The notes under the pieces were generated by a model, which was given only the letters and a program-made list of their open reading frames with translations, did not search any database and had not been told where the DNA came from. From the NCBI RefSeq assembly GCF_026339735.1, contig NZ_JAPEQG010000001.1, forward strand, positions 5,084,001-5,148,000: 64,000 nucleotides of DNA. Direction: 5' to 3'. Source of the stretch: Streptomyces sp. NBC_01669 (lineage in GTDB: Bacteria > Actinomycetota > Actinomycetes > Streptomycetales > Streptomycetaceae). The first letter of the stretch is position 1; the number at the start of each line of letters is the position of its first letter. The position numbers and the translations under genes were made by a program. Below, one piece after another: positions 44,308-53,912 of the stretch.

Positions 44308-44510
44308 GCGAATCACTCCTGCTGTTGTTGGTCGTAGAGACACGGGGCCGCGTGCGGACGGCAAGGTGCCCTCTTTCGAATCTACCTGCGAGTGCGGACA
44401 GTGCTCGCCCGCGGGGGCTATGGACGGGACCGTGCGGGGCTGGTAGGCGCGTCCCCTACCCCGCAGCCCGGAGTCCAATCCCCTCGGGGGTGTATCCGCC
44501 CGGGAGCGCG

Positions 44511-44524
44511 CCCCCGCAAGGGGG
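44511..44524 (-). terminator. Short hairpin abutting the NTF2-like gene stop
   Basis: CCCCC-GCAA-GGGGG lies immediately after the stop codon of the NTF2-like gene; it could attenuate folP transcription before folB. Weak, no T-tract. Confidence 0.35.
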
Positions 44525-44998
44525 TCAGGAGGGCGACTCGTCCTCGTCCTCGTCCTCGGACTCGGTCAGCACCGGGGACCCGTGATGGGACCAGAGCTTC
44601 CAGCCGTCCTCGGTGCGGCGGAACACATTGGTGGCGACGACGAGTTGGCCGACCAGCGGTCCGAGCTCGCCGCCGTCCTCCGCGGGGCCGCCGCTGAGGA
44701 TGTTCTCGGTGCAGGTGACCAGGGCCGTGTCCCTGGTCATCGAGACCCCGACATCGGTCAGGAAGAACTGGATGTACTCGGTGTTCGCCATGATCAGGGC
44801 GTAACTGCGCAGTACCTCGCCGCGTCCGCTGAGCACCGGCCAGCCGGGGTGGACGCAGGAGATCGTGAGGTTCTCGCCGGGCAGCCAGAGCCCGGAGAGC
44901 GCGTCCAGGTCGCCGTGTTCCATCGCCTCGTAGAAGGCGGTGTTGGCCTGTTCGACCGCCGCGATGTCGGCGGCCACCTGCTCCTGGTCGTCGCTCAC
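44525..44998 (-). CDS. NTF2/SnoaL-like protein
   Basis: 157 aa, cone-shaped NTF2 fold: VEQANTAFYEAMEHGDLDALSGLWLPGENLTISCVHPGWPVLSGRGEVLRSY, then FRRTEDGWKLWSHHGSP. The acidic tail (ESEDEDEDESPS) is unusual. It is embedded between folP (4-base overlap) and folB, so it is cotranscribed with folate genes. No enzymatic function can be assigned. Confidence 0.86.
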   Translation of the reverse strand: MSDDQEQVAADIAAVEQANTAFYEAMEHGDLDALSGLWLPGENLTISCVHPGWPVLSGRGEVLRSYALIMANTEYIQFFLTDVGVSMTRDTALVTCTENILSGGPAEDGGELGPLVGQLVVATNVFRRTEDGWKLWSHHGSPVLTESEDEDEDESPS

Positions 44999-45855
44999 GC
45001 GGCTCCCTCGACGGCGCGGGCGACCCGGACGGCGTCGGCGGTCGCCCGGACCTCGTGGACCCGGACGGCCCAGGCGCCCGCCCGGGCGGAGAGGGCGGAG
45101 ATTGCGGCGGTGGCCGCGTCGCGTTCCCGGGCGGGCGGTGGTGCGGCGCCCTCACCGGCCAGCACATGGCCGAGGAACCGCTTGCGGGAGGCGGCGACCA
45201 GCAGGGGGCGGCCCAGCGCGCGCAGCTCGTCGAGGTGGGCGACGAGGGAGAGATCGTGGGCGGCATCCTTGGCGAAGCCCAGGCCGGGGTCGACCACGAT
45301 CCGTTCGGGGGCGACCCCGCCCGCGACCACCGCGTCCATCCGCGTCCGCAGCTCCGCGACGACCTCGGCGACGACGTCCTCGTACACCGCACGGCTGTTC
45401 ATCGACTCGCTGAAGCCACGCCAGTGCATGACCACGAACGGCGCTCCGGCGGCGGCGACGACCGGGATCATGTCCGGGTCGGCGAGCCCGCCACTCACAT
45501 CGTTGACCAGGGCCGCACCTGCGGCGACGGACTGTTCGGCGACCCGGGCCCGCATGGTGTCCACGGAGACCGTGACGCCTTCCTGGGCCAGCTCCCGGAC
45601 GACCGGGATCACGCGCCGCAGCTCCTCGGCCTCGTCCACCCGGCTGGCGCCGGGACGGGTCGACTCGCCGCCGACATCGACCAGGTCGGCGCCTGCGGCG
45701 ACCAGGTCGAGGCCGTGCTTGATCGCAGCCGTGGTGTCGAACCAGCGGCCTCCGTCGGAGAAGGAGTCGGGGGTCACATTGACCACACCCATGACCGCAC
45801 AGCGGTCCCACTCCGGCAGGCCCTGGACCGTGCCTCGTCCACGCAACGTACTCAT
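44995..45855 (-). CDS. folP: Dihydropteroate synthase
   Basis: 286 aa. Joins pterin pyrophosphate with p-aminobenzoate; sulfonamide target. VMGVVNVTPDSFSDGG and DVGGESTRPGA are the two signatures; VSVDTMRA and DPGLGFAKD follow. First gene of the minus-strand folate cluster; ATG start. Confidence 0.96.
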   Translation of the reverse strand: MSTLRGRGTVQGLPEWDRCAVMGVVNVTPDSFSDGGRWFDTTAAIKHGLDLVAAGADLVDVGGESTRPGASRVDEAEELRRVIPVVRELAQEGVTVSVDTMRARVAEQSVAAGAALVNDVSGGLADPDMIPVVAAAGAPFVVMHWRGFSESMNSRAVYEDVVAEVVAELRTRMDAVVAGGVAPERIVVDPGLGFAKDAAHDLSLVAHLDELRALGRPLLVAASRKRFLGHVLAGEGAAPPPARERDAATAAISALSARAGAWAVRVHEVRATADAVRVARAVEGAA

Positions 45856-45885
45856 GCGACCAGCGTAGGCCCGTACGGAGCGGTG

Positions 45886-47727
45886 TTACGCCGCGCTGGG
45901 ACCGTGCTCCGGTCCGGGACCCGTTGCGTGGGCGCAGGGACGGGGCCGGGAGGCCGGGAATCGGCGGCCGAAAGGACGGGGAAGCCCGACGTTGACGAAG
46001 CCCTCGGCCTGCATCGCGGCGAACGAGATGCGGGGCAGGTCGCGGCTGTTGCGATAGACGACGAAGCGGGGCTCCCAGCGGGGCCGGAACTTGGCGTTGA
46101 ACTTGTACAGCGACTCGATCTGGAACCAGCGCGACAGGAAGATCAGCAGCCCGCGCCAGCCCCGCAGCACCGGGCCCGCGCCCAGTTTCTCGCCGCGGGC
46201 GAGCGCCGAGCGGAACATCGCGAAGTTCAGCGAGACACGTTTGATGCCGAGCCGGGGCGCGTCGTGCAGGGAGGCGACGATCAGCAGCTCGTTCATCCCG
46301 GGGTCGGCGGCGCGGTCGCGGCGCATGAGTTCCAGGGACATGCCGTCCGTGCCCCACGGAACGAAGTGGAGCACGGCCTTGAGATCGCCGTACGGGGAGT
46401 CGGCGGTGTGCTCGTCGGCCTTGTGGGCGGTGGCGATGATGCAGTCGCCGTCGGCCGGGTCGCCGATCCGGCCGAGCGCCATGGAGAAGCCGCGCTCGGT
46501 ATCGGTGCCGCGCCAGTCGGCGGCGGCCCGCCGGATGCGGGCCAGTTCGGTCTCGCCCATGTCGCGGACGCGCCGCACGCGGGTCTCGTAACCGCTGCGC
46601 TCAATGCGCTTCACCATCTGGCGCACGTTGCGCATGGCGCGCCCGGCGAGCGAGAAATCCGCGACATCCACCACCGCCTCGTCGCCGAGCTCCAGCGCGT
46701 CGAGCCCGGTCTCGCGGGTCCAGACCTCGCCACCCGTCTCACTGCAGCCCATCACCGCGGGGGTCCAGGAGTGCGCCTTGGCCTCGTCCATGAAGCGTTC
46801 GATGGCGCCCGGCCAGGCCTCCACGTCGCCGATCGGGTCGCCGCTGGCCAGCATCACCCCGGACACCACGCGGTAGCAGACGGCGGCCTTGCCGCTGGGT
46901 GAGAAGACGACGCCCTTGTCGCGGCGGAGCGCGAAGTGGCCGAGCGAGTCGCGGCCGCCGTGCTTGTCGAGGAGGGCCCGCAGCCGGACCTCGTCCTCCT
47001 CGGTGAGCCTGGCGGCCGGATGTTCGGGGCGGAACGCGAGGTAGATGGTGGTGACGGCGGTCAGCAGACCGAGTGCGCCGAGCGAGTACGCCACGGTCCA
47101 GGAGGTGACTCCGGCGTACTCGACGGGTCCCTCGAAGCCGAAGAGCCCGTACAGGACGTGCTGGAGACGGTCGGCGATGGAGGGGTTGCCGACGACGTGG
47201 CCGGGGTGAACGGAGACGATGATCAGTCCCAGGCCGAGCGAACCCGCCCCGAGAAGAACGAAGTTGGCCAGCGCCCTCCACCGGCTGCGCGGGTCGGGGA
47301 GCGCAGCGAATTCACTCCGGTGACGGACCAGCAGGTAGCAGAGCGTGAGGGAGACGAGGGCGCCGAGGATCGAGTGCCGGTAGACGAACTGCGCTGCCGC
47401 GCCTGCCGGCAGCAGGACCACGGCGGCGCGCCAGGCCCGCCGCTTGTGCCGCTTGAGGCCGTGGGCGAGGAGCAGCAGCAGGACGCCCACGCTCAGCGAC
47501 AGCGCGGCGGCGAAGGGGCCGAGGGCTCCTGGAAGGACTTCGGCGAGCGTGTGCATCCGGCTGTGCCGGAAGCGCGGGAACACCCCCGCGGCGACGTCGA
47601 TCAGACCGACGAGGGTGCAGGAGGCGCCGACGAGCGCCGGTACGGATTCGGGGCGCGGTCCGCGTACGAACTTGCGTACAGCATTCGGAACCGATCCCGA
47701 TTTATCCCCATCTAGCGTGATAGACAT
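45886..47727 (-). CDS. Phosphatidylglycerol lysyltransferase-like membrane protein (DUF2156)
   Basis: 613 aa. An N-terminal ~270-residue membrane part with about six helices is followed by a GNAT-like DUF2156 domain (RRDKGVVFSPSGKAAVCYRVV, GDPIGDVEAW, GMSLELMRRD, LNFAMFRSALARGE). MprF/LysX-type enzymes use aminoacyl-tRNA to add Lys or Ala to phosphatidylglycerol, lowering surface charge. No lysyl-tRNA synthetase domain is attached. ATG 47727 (MSITLDGDKSG); divergent from a membrane esterase gene. Confidence 0.86.
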   Translation of the reverse strand: MSITLDGDKSGSVPNAVRKFVRGPRPESVPALVGASCTLVGLIDVAAGVFPRFRHSRMHTLAEVLPGALGPFAAALSLSVGVLLLLLAHGLKRHKRRAWRAAVVLLPAGAAAQFVYRHSILGALVSLTLCYLLVRHRSEFAALPDPRSRWRALANFVLLGAGSLGLGLIIVSVHPGHVVGNPSIADRLQHVLYGLFGFEGPVEYAGVTSWTVAYSLGALGLLTAVTTIYLAFRPEHPAARLTEEDEVRLRALLDKHGGRDSLGHFALRRDKGVVFSPSGKAAVCYRVVSGVMLASGDPIGDVEAWPGAIERFMDEAKAHSWTPAVMGCSETGGEVWTRETGLDALELGDEAVVDVADFSLAGRAMRNVRQMVKRIERSGYETRVRRVRDMGETELARIRRAAADWRGTDTERGFSMALGRIGDPADGDCIIATAHKADEHTADSPYGDLKAVLHFVPWGTDGMSLELMRRDRAADPGMNELLIVASLHDAPRLGIKRVSLNFAMFRSALARGEKLGAGPVLRGWRGLLIFLSRWFQIESLYKFNAKFRPRWEPRFVVYRNSRDLPRISFAAMQAEGFVNVGLPRPFGRRFPASRPRPCAHATGPGPEHGPSAA

Positions 47728-47867
47728 CGCTTCCCGTGGCTCCGCGAGAGATTCTTGAGTCCGTCGGCCGAAGCGGTCCGGACGATGTGCGACCTCTAGG
47801 ACGAGGCTTCCGGGCGGTGGGTTCACCCGCATCCCGGAAAATTCCTGACAAGAAAGCTCACTCAACC

Positions 47868-48989
47868 ATGGGGCTCACCAGCAAGGCAGTTCTGACCCTG
47901 TCCACTGTGCCGGCCGTCGTTCTGTTCGCTGCCACGGTCTTGATCTGGCCGAGACTGGCGCGCCGCAGTGTGCCCGCGGTGTTCGGCCGCGTCGGCCTGC
48001 TGCTGGCGACCCAGGTGATGGTCTTCGCCTCGGTCGGCCTGATGGCCAACAACTCCTTTCTGTTCTACGGCTCCTGGGCCGATCTCTTCGGTGCACAGCA
48101 GGAACTGGGCGTCGTCACGGACGGGGCGGCGGGAACCCTGGCATCGAAGAGCATCGTCCGGGTCGGGATACAGCAGCCGGACGTTCCCGGTGGTTCGCGC
48201 CCCACGGCGGGCGGCCGGATCGACAAGGTCGTCATCGCGGGGCGGCGGTCGAAGATCGAGAGTTCGGCGTACGTGTATCTTCCGCCGGAGTACTTCCAGC
48301 CGGAGTACGCCCACCGGAAGTTCCCCGCGGTCGTCGTCCTCACCGGCTATCCGGGCACCGCGGAGAATCTCCTGAAGGGTCTTGAGTATCCACGCACCGC
48401 ACTCGATCGGGTGAAAGCCGGACGGGCACAGCCGATGATCCTGGTGCTGCTGAGGCCCACGGTCGCCCCGCCGCGGGACACCGAGTGCGTGGACATAGCG
48501 GGCGGGCCGCAGACCGAGACGTTCTTCGCGAAGGACCTGCCCCAGGCGGTCTCGGACTCGTACCGGATCGGGAAGCGGGCACGGAACTGGGGCATCATCG
48601 GCAACTCGACCGGTGGGTACTGCGCACTGAAGATCGGCCTGCACCACCCGGACAGGTTCGCGGCGAGTGCCGGTCTGTCCGCGTACTACAAGGCGGCCGA
48701 GGACCCGACGACCGGTGATCTCTTCCACGGGAACCGTGCGGAGCGCGAGCGCGCGAACCTGCTGTGGAGCCTGGACCATCTGCCCCAGCCCGACTCGTCG
48801 TTCCTGGTGACGACGTCACGGCAGGGCGAGGGGAATTACAGGAGTACGCGGAGGTTCATGGCGAAGGTGAAGGCGCCCGCCCAGGTCTCCTCGATCGTGC
48901 TGGACAGCGGCGGGCACAACTTCAACACCTGGCGGCGGGAGATCCCTTCGGCGCTGGAGTGGATGAGCAGCCGGCTGAGCGAGAACTGA
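47868..48989 (+). CDS. Membrane-anchored esterase (antigen 85/esterase D-like)
   Basis: 373 aa. Two N-terminal helices (LSTVPAVVLFAATVLIW; VGLLLATQVMVFASVGLM) place an alpha/beta-hydrolase outside the cell. Nucleophile elbow GNSTGGY; late His in DSGGHNFNTW. Shares a 140-base divergent promoter region with the phosphatidylglycerol lysyltransferase-like gene; a role in turnover of aminoacyl lipids is inferred below. ATG chosen as the start that gives the hydrophobic N-terminus. Confidence 0.84.
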   Translation: MGLTSKAVLTLSTVPAVVLFAATVLIWPRLARRSVPAVFGRVGLLLATQVMVFASVGLMANNSFLFYGSWADLFGAQQELGVVTDGAAGTLASKSIVRVGIQQPDVPGGSRPTAGGRIDKVVIAGRRSKIESSAYVYLPPEYFQPEYAHRKFPAVVVLTGYPGTAENLLKGLEYPRTALDRVKAGRAQPMILVLLRPTVAPPRDTECVDIAGGPQTETFFAKDLPQAVSDSYRIGKRARNWGIIGNSTGGYCALKIGLHHPDRFAASAGLSAYYKAAEDPTTGDLFHGNRAERERANLLWSLDHLPQPDSSFLVTTSRQGEGNYRSTRRFMAKVKAPAQVSSIVLDSGGHNFNTWRREIPSALEWMSSRLSEN

Positions 48990-49034
48990 CCGGGTGCGGC
49001 AGGCCCGTGGAGATGCCGGGCGCGTGCCCCCGGT

Positions 49035-50213
49035 TCAGAGCGAGCCCGCCCGGGCCACCGTCTCCACGTTCACGTCGGCGCGCGGCAGGTCCTGGGCGTC
49101 CGCGTCGATCGAGCGGCGCAGCGCCTCATGGAGGCGGGCAGGGGTGAGCACCCCGAGGAACCGGCCGGTGCTCTCCTTGTCGATGACCGCGATCCAGCCC
49201 GCGTCGTGCTGCAGCATCGTGGCGAACGCCTGCTTGAGCGGGGCGCCGACGGGGAGCCATGCCTCCATGCGGCGGGCGTGTTCGCGGACCGTGCCCTTGG
49301 CCTCGGTGGGGGCGGTGCCGGCAGGGATCCAGCCGTGCAGATGGTCGTCGGCGTCCAGGACGACGGCCCAGCGTGCACCCTGGGCGCGCAGCCGCTCGGT
49401 CGCCCGGGAGAGCGGGTCGTCCAGATGGACGACGGGCGGCTGGTCGAGGTCGCTCTCCTCGATGGGGGTCACGGAGAGCCGCTTGAGGCCGCGGTCGGCG
49501 CCGACGAAGTCCGCGACGTACGGGGTGGCGGGGGCACCGAGCACGGTCGCGGGGGAGTCGAACTGCTCGATGGAGCCCTGCCCGTAGACGGCGATGCGGT
49601 CGCCGAGCCGGACGGCTTCCTCGATGTCGTGCGTGACGAACAACACGGTTTTCCGGACCTGGGCCTGGAGTTTGAGGAATTCGTTCTGCAGCCGTTCGCG
49701 GACCACCGGGTCGACCGCGCCGAAAGGCTCGTCCATCAGCAGTACCGGCGGATCAGCGGCCAGCGCCCTTGCCACTCCCACGCGTTGGCGTTGACCACCG
49801 GAGAGCTGGTCCGGATATCGGTCGCCATAAACGGAAGGGTCAAGTCCGACGAGATCCAGGAGTTCGGCGGCGCGCTCGCGGCCCTTTCCCCGCTTCCAGC
49901 GCAGGAGATGAGGAACCGTCGCGGTGTTCTCCAGCACCGTCTTGTGCGGGAACAGTCCGACCTGCTGGATCACATAGCCGATACGGCGGCGGAGCTGGAC
50001 GGGGTCGATGGCGGATACGTCGTCCCCGTCGAGGAATATCCGCCCCTCGGTCGGTTCGATCAGCCGGTTCACCATCTTCATGGTGGTGGTCTTGCCGCAG
50101 CCGGACGGCCCTACGAGCGTGACCAGTTCACCCTCGTCCACTTCGAAGGAAAGGTCGTCGACTGCGGTCGTGCCGTCGGCGTACCGCTTGGTGACGTGCT
50201 CGAAACGGATCAT
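49035..50213 (-). CDS. Osmoprotectant ABC transporter ATP-binding protein (ProV/OpuCA type)
   Basis: 392 aa. Walker A GPSGCGKTT, signature LSGGQRQRVGVARAL, Walker B LLMDEPFGAVD, then two C-terminal CBS-like modules (residues ~265-380) that sense ionic strength in this family. Divergent from the two permeases and binding protein of the same system (130-base gap). ATG 50213 (MIRFEHVTKRY) chosen. Confidence 0.93.
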   Translation of the reverse strand: MIRFEHVTKRYADGTTAVDDLSFEVDEGELVTLVGPSGCGKTTTMKMVNRLIEPTEGRIFLDGDDVSAIDPVQLRRRIGYVIQQVGLFPHKTVLENTATVPHLLRWKRGKGRERAAELLDLVGLDPSVYGDRYPDQLSGGQRQRVGVARALAADPPVLLMDEPFGAVDPVVRERLQNEFLKLQAQVRKTVLFVTHDIEEAVRLGDRIAVYGQGSIEQFDSPATVLGAPATPYVADFVGADRGLKRLSVTPIEESDLDQPPVVHLDDPLSRATERLRAQGARWAVVLDADDHLHGWIPAGTAPTEAKGTVREHARRMEAWLPVGAPLKQAFATMLQHDAGWIAVIDKESTGRFLGVLTPARLHEALRRSIDADAQDLPRADVNVETVARAGSL

Positions 50214-50343
50214 GGTTCCCCATTGTGGCGCGTGTTCTGTGAAGGACATGTTGCTGGAATACAACGGCCTCGGCGATTGTCAGTGGTCGGGGATAGGGTC
50301 GCCAGACATCGGTACGGACCGGCGAACGGAGGGTGGGGGACGG

Positions 50344-51057
50344 ATGGCCGGACAGAACTGCCTGGTGACGAACGACTGGATCTGCGGTGAGTATCTCCGT
50401 TCCCGTAGCCAGGAGTTGACCGATGCGACCGTTCAGCACATCTGGATCACCGCTGTCTCGGTGGTGATCGGGCTCCTGGTGGCATTTCCGCTGGCGCTGC
50501 TCGCGCGCCGCAGCCGGCGTATCGCGGGACCGGTGCTCGGACTGACGACGGTGCTCTACACCGTGCCGTCGCTGGCGATGTTCTCGCTGCTGCTGCCGCT
50601 GTTCGGGCTCTCGGCCGCGCTGGTCGTCACCGGTCTGGTGCTGTACTCGCTGACCATTCTCGTACGGAACATCCTGGCCGGGCTCGAAGCCGTGCCGCAG
50701 GAGGCGAAGGACGCCGCGAAGGGCATGGGATACGGGCCGGGCCGACTCCTGTGGGAGGTCGAACTCCCGCTCGCCCTGCCCGCGGTGATGGCCGGGTTCC
50801 GGATCGCCACCGTCTCCACCATCGCGCTGACCACGGTCGGCTCGATTGTCGGCAGAGGCGGCCTCGGCAACCTCATCGAGGACGCGCTGCCGAGCTTCTT
50901 CAAGGCGCAGGTGCTCACCGCTTCGGTGCTCTGCGTGCTGCTCGCGGTGGTCGCGGACCTGCTGCTGCTCGGGGTGCAACGGCTGCTGACGCCCTGGACC
51001 CGCATACGCACGACGCGCGACGCCGTGGGTGCGGTCGCCAAGGTGAAGGCGGTCTGA
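50344..51057 (+). CDS. Osmoprotectant ABC transporter permease 1
   Basis: 237 aa, about six helices, with the binding-protein-dependent permease loop AKDAAKGMGYGPGRLLWEVELPLALP. ATG after GGAGGG. Followed by the second permease with a 3-base gap. OpuCB/ProW type for glycine betaine, choline or carnitine-like compounds. Confidence 0.92.
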   Translation: MAGQNCLVTNDWICGEYLRSRSQELTDATVQHIWITAVSVVIGLLVAFPLALLARRSRRIAGPVLGLTTVLYTVPSLAMFSLLLPLFGLSAALVVTGLVLYSLTILVRNILAGLEAVPQEAKDAAKGMGYGPGRLLWEVELPLALPAVMAGFRIATVSTIALTTVGSIVGRGGLGNLIEDALPSFFKAQVLTASVLCVLLAVVADLLLLGVQRLLTPWTRIRTTRDAVGAVAKVKAV

Positions 51058-51060
51058 CCC

Positions 51061-51735
51061 ATGGGAGTACTCGGCGAGGCCTGGACCTGGCTGACCACCG
51101 GCGCCAACTGGTCGGGGGAGAGCGGGGCGGGGCACCGGCTCGGCGAGCATCTGTACGTCAGCGGGGTGTCGCTCGTGCTGGCCTGCGCGATCGCGCTGCC
51201 GGTCGCCCTGTACCTGGGGCACATCGGGAAGGGCGGCGCACTGGCCGTGAACCTCTCCAATGTGGGGCGGGCGATCCCGGTCTTCGCGGTGCTGGCCCTG
51301 TTCATGGTGTCGCCGCTGCGCAACGCCGGTTATGTGCCGACGATCATTGCGCTGGTCCTGTTCGCCGTGCCGCCGCTGCTGACCAACGCCTATGTCGGGA
51401 TGACGGAGGTGGACCGGTCGGTGGCCGAGGCGGCGCGCGGCATGGGGATGTCGGGCGGCCAGCTCTTCGTGCGGGTCGAGCTCCCGCTCGCCTATCCGAT
51501 GATCATGACCGGTCTGCGCTCGGCGGCGGTCCAGGTGATCGCCACGGCGACGATCGCCGCCATGGTCGGTCAGGGCGGGCTCGGCCGCATCATCACCGCC
51601 GGCTTCAACACCTACAACACACCGCAGGTGGTCGCCGGCGCGCTGCTCGTCGCCGTGCTCGCCCTGGCGGTGGAGGCCGTGCTGGTGGGGCTGGACCGGG
51701 CTCTGTCGCCGCTCCGCCGCCGCCGGACCGCCTGA
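51061..51735 (+). CDS. Osmoprotectant ABC transporter permease 2
   Basis: 224 aa, OpuCD-like partner permease: VAEAARGMGMSGGQLFVRVELPLAYP is the EAA loop. Six predicted helices. Cotranscribed with permease 1 and the binding protein. Confidence 0.92.
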   Translation: MGVLGEAWTWLTTGANWSGESGAGHRLGEHLYVSGVSLVLACAIALPVALYLGHIGKGGALAVNLSNVGRAIPVFAVLALFMVSPLRNAGYVPTIIALVLFAVPPLLTNAYVGMTEVDRSVAEAARGMGMSGGQLFVRVELPLAYPMIMTGLRSAAVQVIATATIAAMVGQGGLGRIITAGFNTYNTPQVVAGALLVAVLALAVEAVLVGLDRALSPLRRRRTA

Positions 51736-51795
51736 CCCATCCGATTTGCCCGACACGACTCGTAATCAGCCCTGTTGCTGTGGACGGAGAACATC

Positions 51796-52773
51796 ATGAG
51801 CAAGACTTCGCGCATAGCGGGCGCGGTCATCGGCATGGTCGCACTGGCCGGCTCGCTCGCCGCCTGCGGCGGCGACAGCCTCGAGAAGGACAAGGGTGGC
51901 TCCGCCGCGTCCGGTGACTCGGGGAAGAAGGGCTCGCTCGTCGTCGGCGCCGCGGCCTTCACCGAGTCCAAGGTGCTCGCCGAGCTGTACGCACAGATCC
52001 TCGGCGACGCCGGATACAGCACCTCGGTCACCACGGTGAAGAACCGGGAACTGTACGAGCCGTCCCTGGAGAAGGGCGAGATCGACGTCGTACCGGAATA
52101 CGCCGCGACGATCGCCGAATTCCTCAATGCCAAGGCGAACGGCGCGAAGACGGCCGAGAAGAACCCGGTCGCCTCCGGTGACGTGGCGGCCACCACCGCC
52201 GCGCTGGAGAAGCTCGCCACCCCGCGCGGACTGAAGGTGCTCCCGTACGGCGAAGCGGTCGACCAGAACGCGTTCGCGGTGACCAAGGAATTCGCCGACA
52301 AGAACAAGCTCAAGACCCTTTCGGATCTGGGTGCCTCCAAGCTGAAGGTGAAGATCGCGGCGGGTGACGAGTGCGAGGTGCGGCCCTTCTGCGCACCGGG
52401 TCTGAAGAAGACGTACGGCATTGATGTCACCGGTATCGACCCGAAGGGGGTCGGCACCCCGCAGTCCAAGCAGGCCGTCAAGGACGGCAAGGACCAGCTG
52501 GTCCTCACGACCACCACGGACGCGGTGCTGGACAGCTTCAACCTGGTGTTCCTGGAGGACGACAAGAAGCTTCAGAATGCGGACAACGTCGTTCCGGTTC
52601 TCAATGCCAAGGACGCCGGAGCGCAGGACATTGCCGATGCGCTCGGCAAGCTCACCAAGACGCTCACCACCGAGGACCTCGCGGAACTGAACCGCAAGGT
52701 CGACGCCGAGCGTGCCAAGCCGGCCGATGTGGCCAAGGACTATCTGCAGTCGAAAGGTCTGATCAAGAAGTAG
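51796..52773 (+). CDS. Osmoprotectant-binding lipoprotein (OpuAC type)
   Basis: 325 aa. Signal with lipobox SLAAC near residue 24; then the substrate-binding fold GSLVVGAAAFTESKVLAELYAQIL and EIDVVPEYAATI typical of OpuAC/QAT-type periplasmic domains. Tethered outside the membrane to feed the two permeases. GGAG before the ATG. Confidence 0.92.
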   Translation: MSKTSRIAGAVIGMVALAGSLAACGGDSLEKDKGGSAASGDSGKKGSLVVGAAAFTESKVLAELYAQILGDAGYSTSVTTVKNRELYEPSLEKGEIDVVPEYAATIAEFLNAKANGAKTAEKNPVASGDVAATTAALEKLATPRGLKVLPYGEAVDQNAFAVTKEFADKNKLKTLSDLGASKLKVKIAAGDECEVRPFCAPGLKKTYGIDVTGIDPKGVGTPQSKQAVKDGKDQLVLTTTTDAVLDSFNLVFLEDDKKLQNADNVVPVLNAKDAGAQDIADALGKLTKTLTTEDLAELNRKVDAERAKPADVAKDYLQSKGLIKK

Positions 52774-52879
52774 GAAGGGACCACTTCGGGGGCCGCCGGG
52801 TAACCCGTCAGGTAACCGGCGGGGAACAGATTGCCGGGCGGCCTCCCAAGCGACCCGTACGCACGGTAAATTTCAGGCC

Positions 52880-53884
52880 ATGCCACGTGGACGTCATCGC
52901 CATTCGCCACCTCTGCACAGAATCCTTCCGCCCTCGGTCGTCGCCGGAGCGTCGGTCGTCTGTGCTGCGGGCGCCTGGCTCCTCGCCGAGCCCCTGGTCC
53001 TGCGCGGACTGGTCGCCGCCGCTGCGGCCGCCGCCGTCACCGGTGCGTATCTGATGCGCTCCTGGGACCGGGAAGCCGGCCGTCGCGTCGCGGAGCTGAT
53101 GCGTGCCCGCGCAAGCGACGAATGGAAGACCGAGGAGCGCATCGCGGAGCTCGAGGCCGACCTGGAGGAGTCGCGGGCCCTGCGCGTCCGGCTGGAGACG
53201 AAGCTGCGCCGCAAGCGTGTGGAGCTCGCCGGTCTGCGCGGCGAGCACGCCGCACTGCTGCGCCGTTACGCCAACGCCGAGACCGAGCGCGCCAGCGCGC
53301 TGGAGGGACGCAGGCAGCTCGCGCTCGAAGCGGCCACCTCGCCCCGGGAGCTGCCCGCCGCCCGCTCCACGCCGACACCGGCCGCGTATGCGCGCGCCGC
53401 CCAGGCCCTGCAGGACCTCACCCGCAACGCCGCGCTCCAGGAGGCCCGCCGCACCGCCGAGCAGGCCAGGAAGCGCGATCTCGCGGAGCGCGCCCAGGAG
53501 GCGGAGGAGCGCAAGGGGAAGCACGCGGCGGCCGATGCCGAACAGCACCGCCGCCCGTCGGCCGCCCTGCCCCCGGCCCGCCCGTCCACCGCACTTCCCG
53601 CGCCGCGCGCAGTCCCGGCCGCCAGCGCGGTCGTTCCGTACGCCGCGTCCCGCCGTCATCCGGTTCCGCAGGGCAGCTTCGACTTCTTCGGTACGCAGAA
53701 GGCGCACGCCGCGATCGAGTCCGTGCAGAACGAGGACCTCGCGGACGTGGTCGGCGAGGAGGCGCTGGCAGCGCACCACACGGGGGCGGCGCAGAACCGG
53801 GTCGTCGGCAAGGTCATCGACCTGACCGCGCACGACGAGACGGAGCAACTGGACGTCGTGGAGCTGCGCAGCGCGATCTCGTAG
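52880..53884 (+). CDS. Membrane protein with coiled coil
   Basis: 334 aa. Two N-terminal hydrophobic segments (VVAGASVVCAAGAWLLA; GLVAAAAAAAVTGAYLM), then a long heptad-like coiled coil (~70-135: ERIAELEADLEESRALRVRLETKL) and Ala/Arg/Glu-rich helices, ending in a ~70-residue less repetitive domain with FDFFGTQKAHAAI. Secreted or cytosolic orientation is unclear. No family recognised with confidence. Confidence 0.75.
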   Translation: MPRGRHRHSPPLHRILPPSVVAGASVVCAAGAWLLAEPLVLRGLVAAAAAAAVTGAYLMRSWDREAGRRVAELMRARASDEWKTEERIAELEADLEESRALRVRLETKLRRKRVELAGLRGEHAALLRRYANAETERASALEGRRQLALEAATSPRELPAARSTPTPAAYARAAQALQDLTRNAALQEARRTAEQARKRDLAERAQEAEERKGKHAAADAEQHRRPSAALPPARPSTALPAPRAVPAASAVVPYAASRRHPVPQGSFDFFGTQKAHAAIESVQNEDLADVVGEEALAAHHTGAAQNRVVGKVIDLTAHDETEQLDVVELRSAIS

Positions 53885-53912
53885 GGCCCGTCGCGGGGCG
53901 TCGGCGGCGGAG

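Noticed and set aside
44391..44524. Inverted G/C runs between folB and the NTF2-like gene as a riboswitch
   Set aside because: Only simple C/G stems; no conserved riboswitch core recognised.
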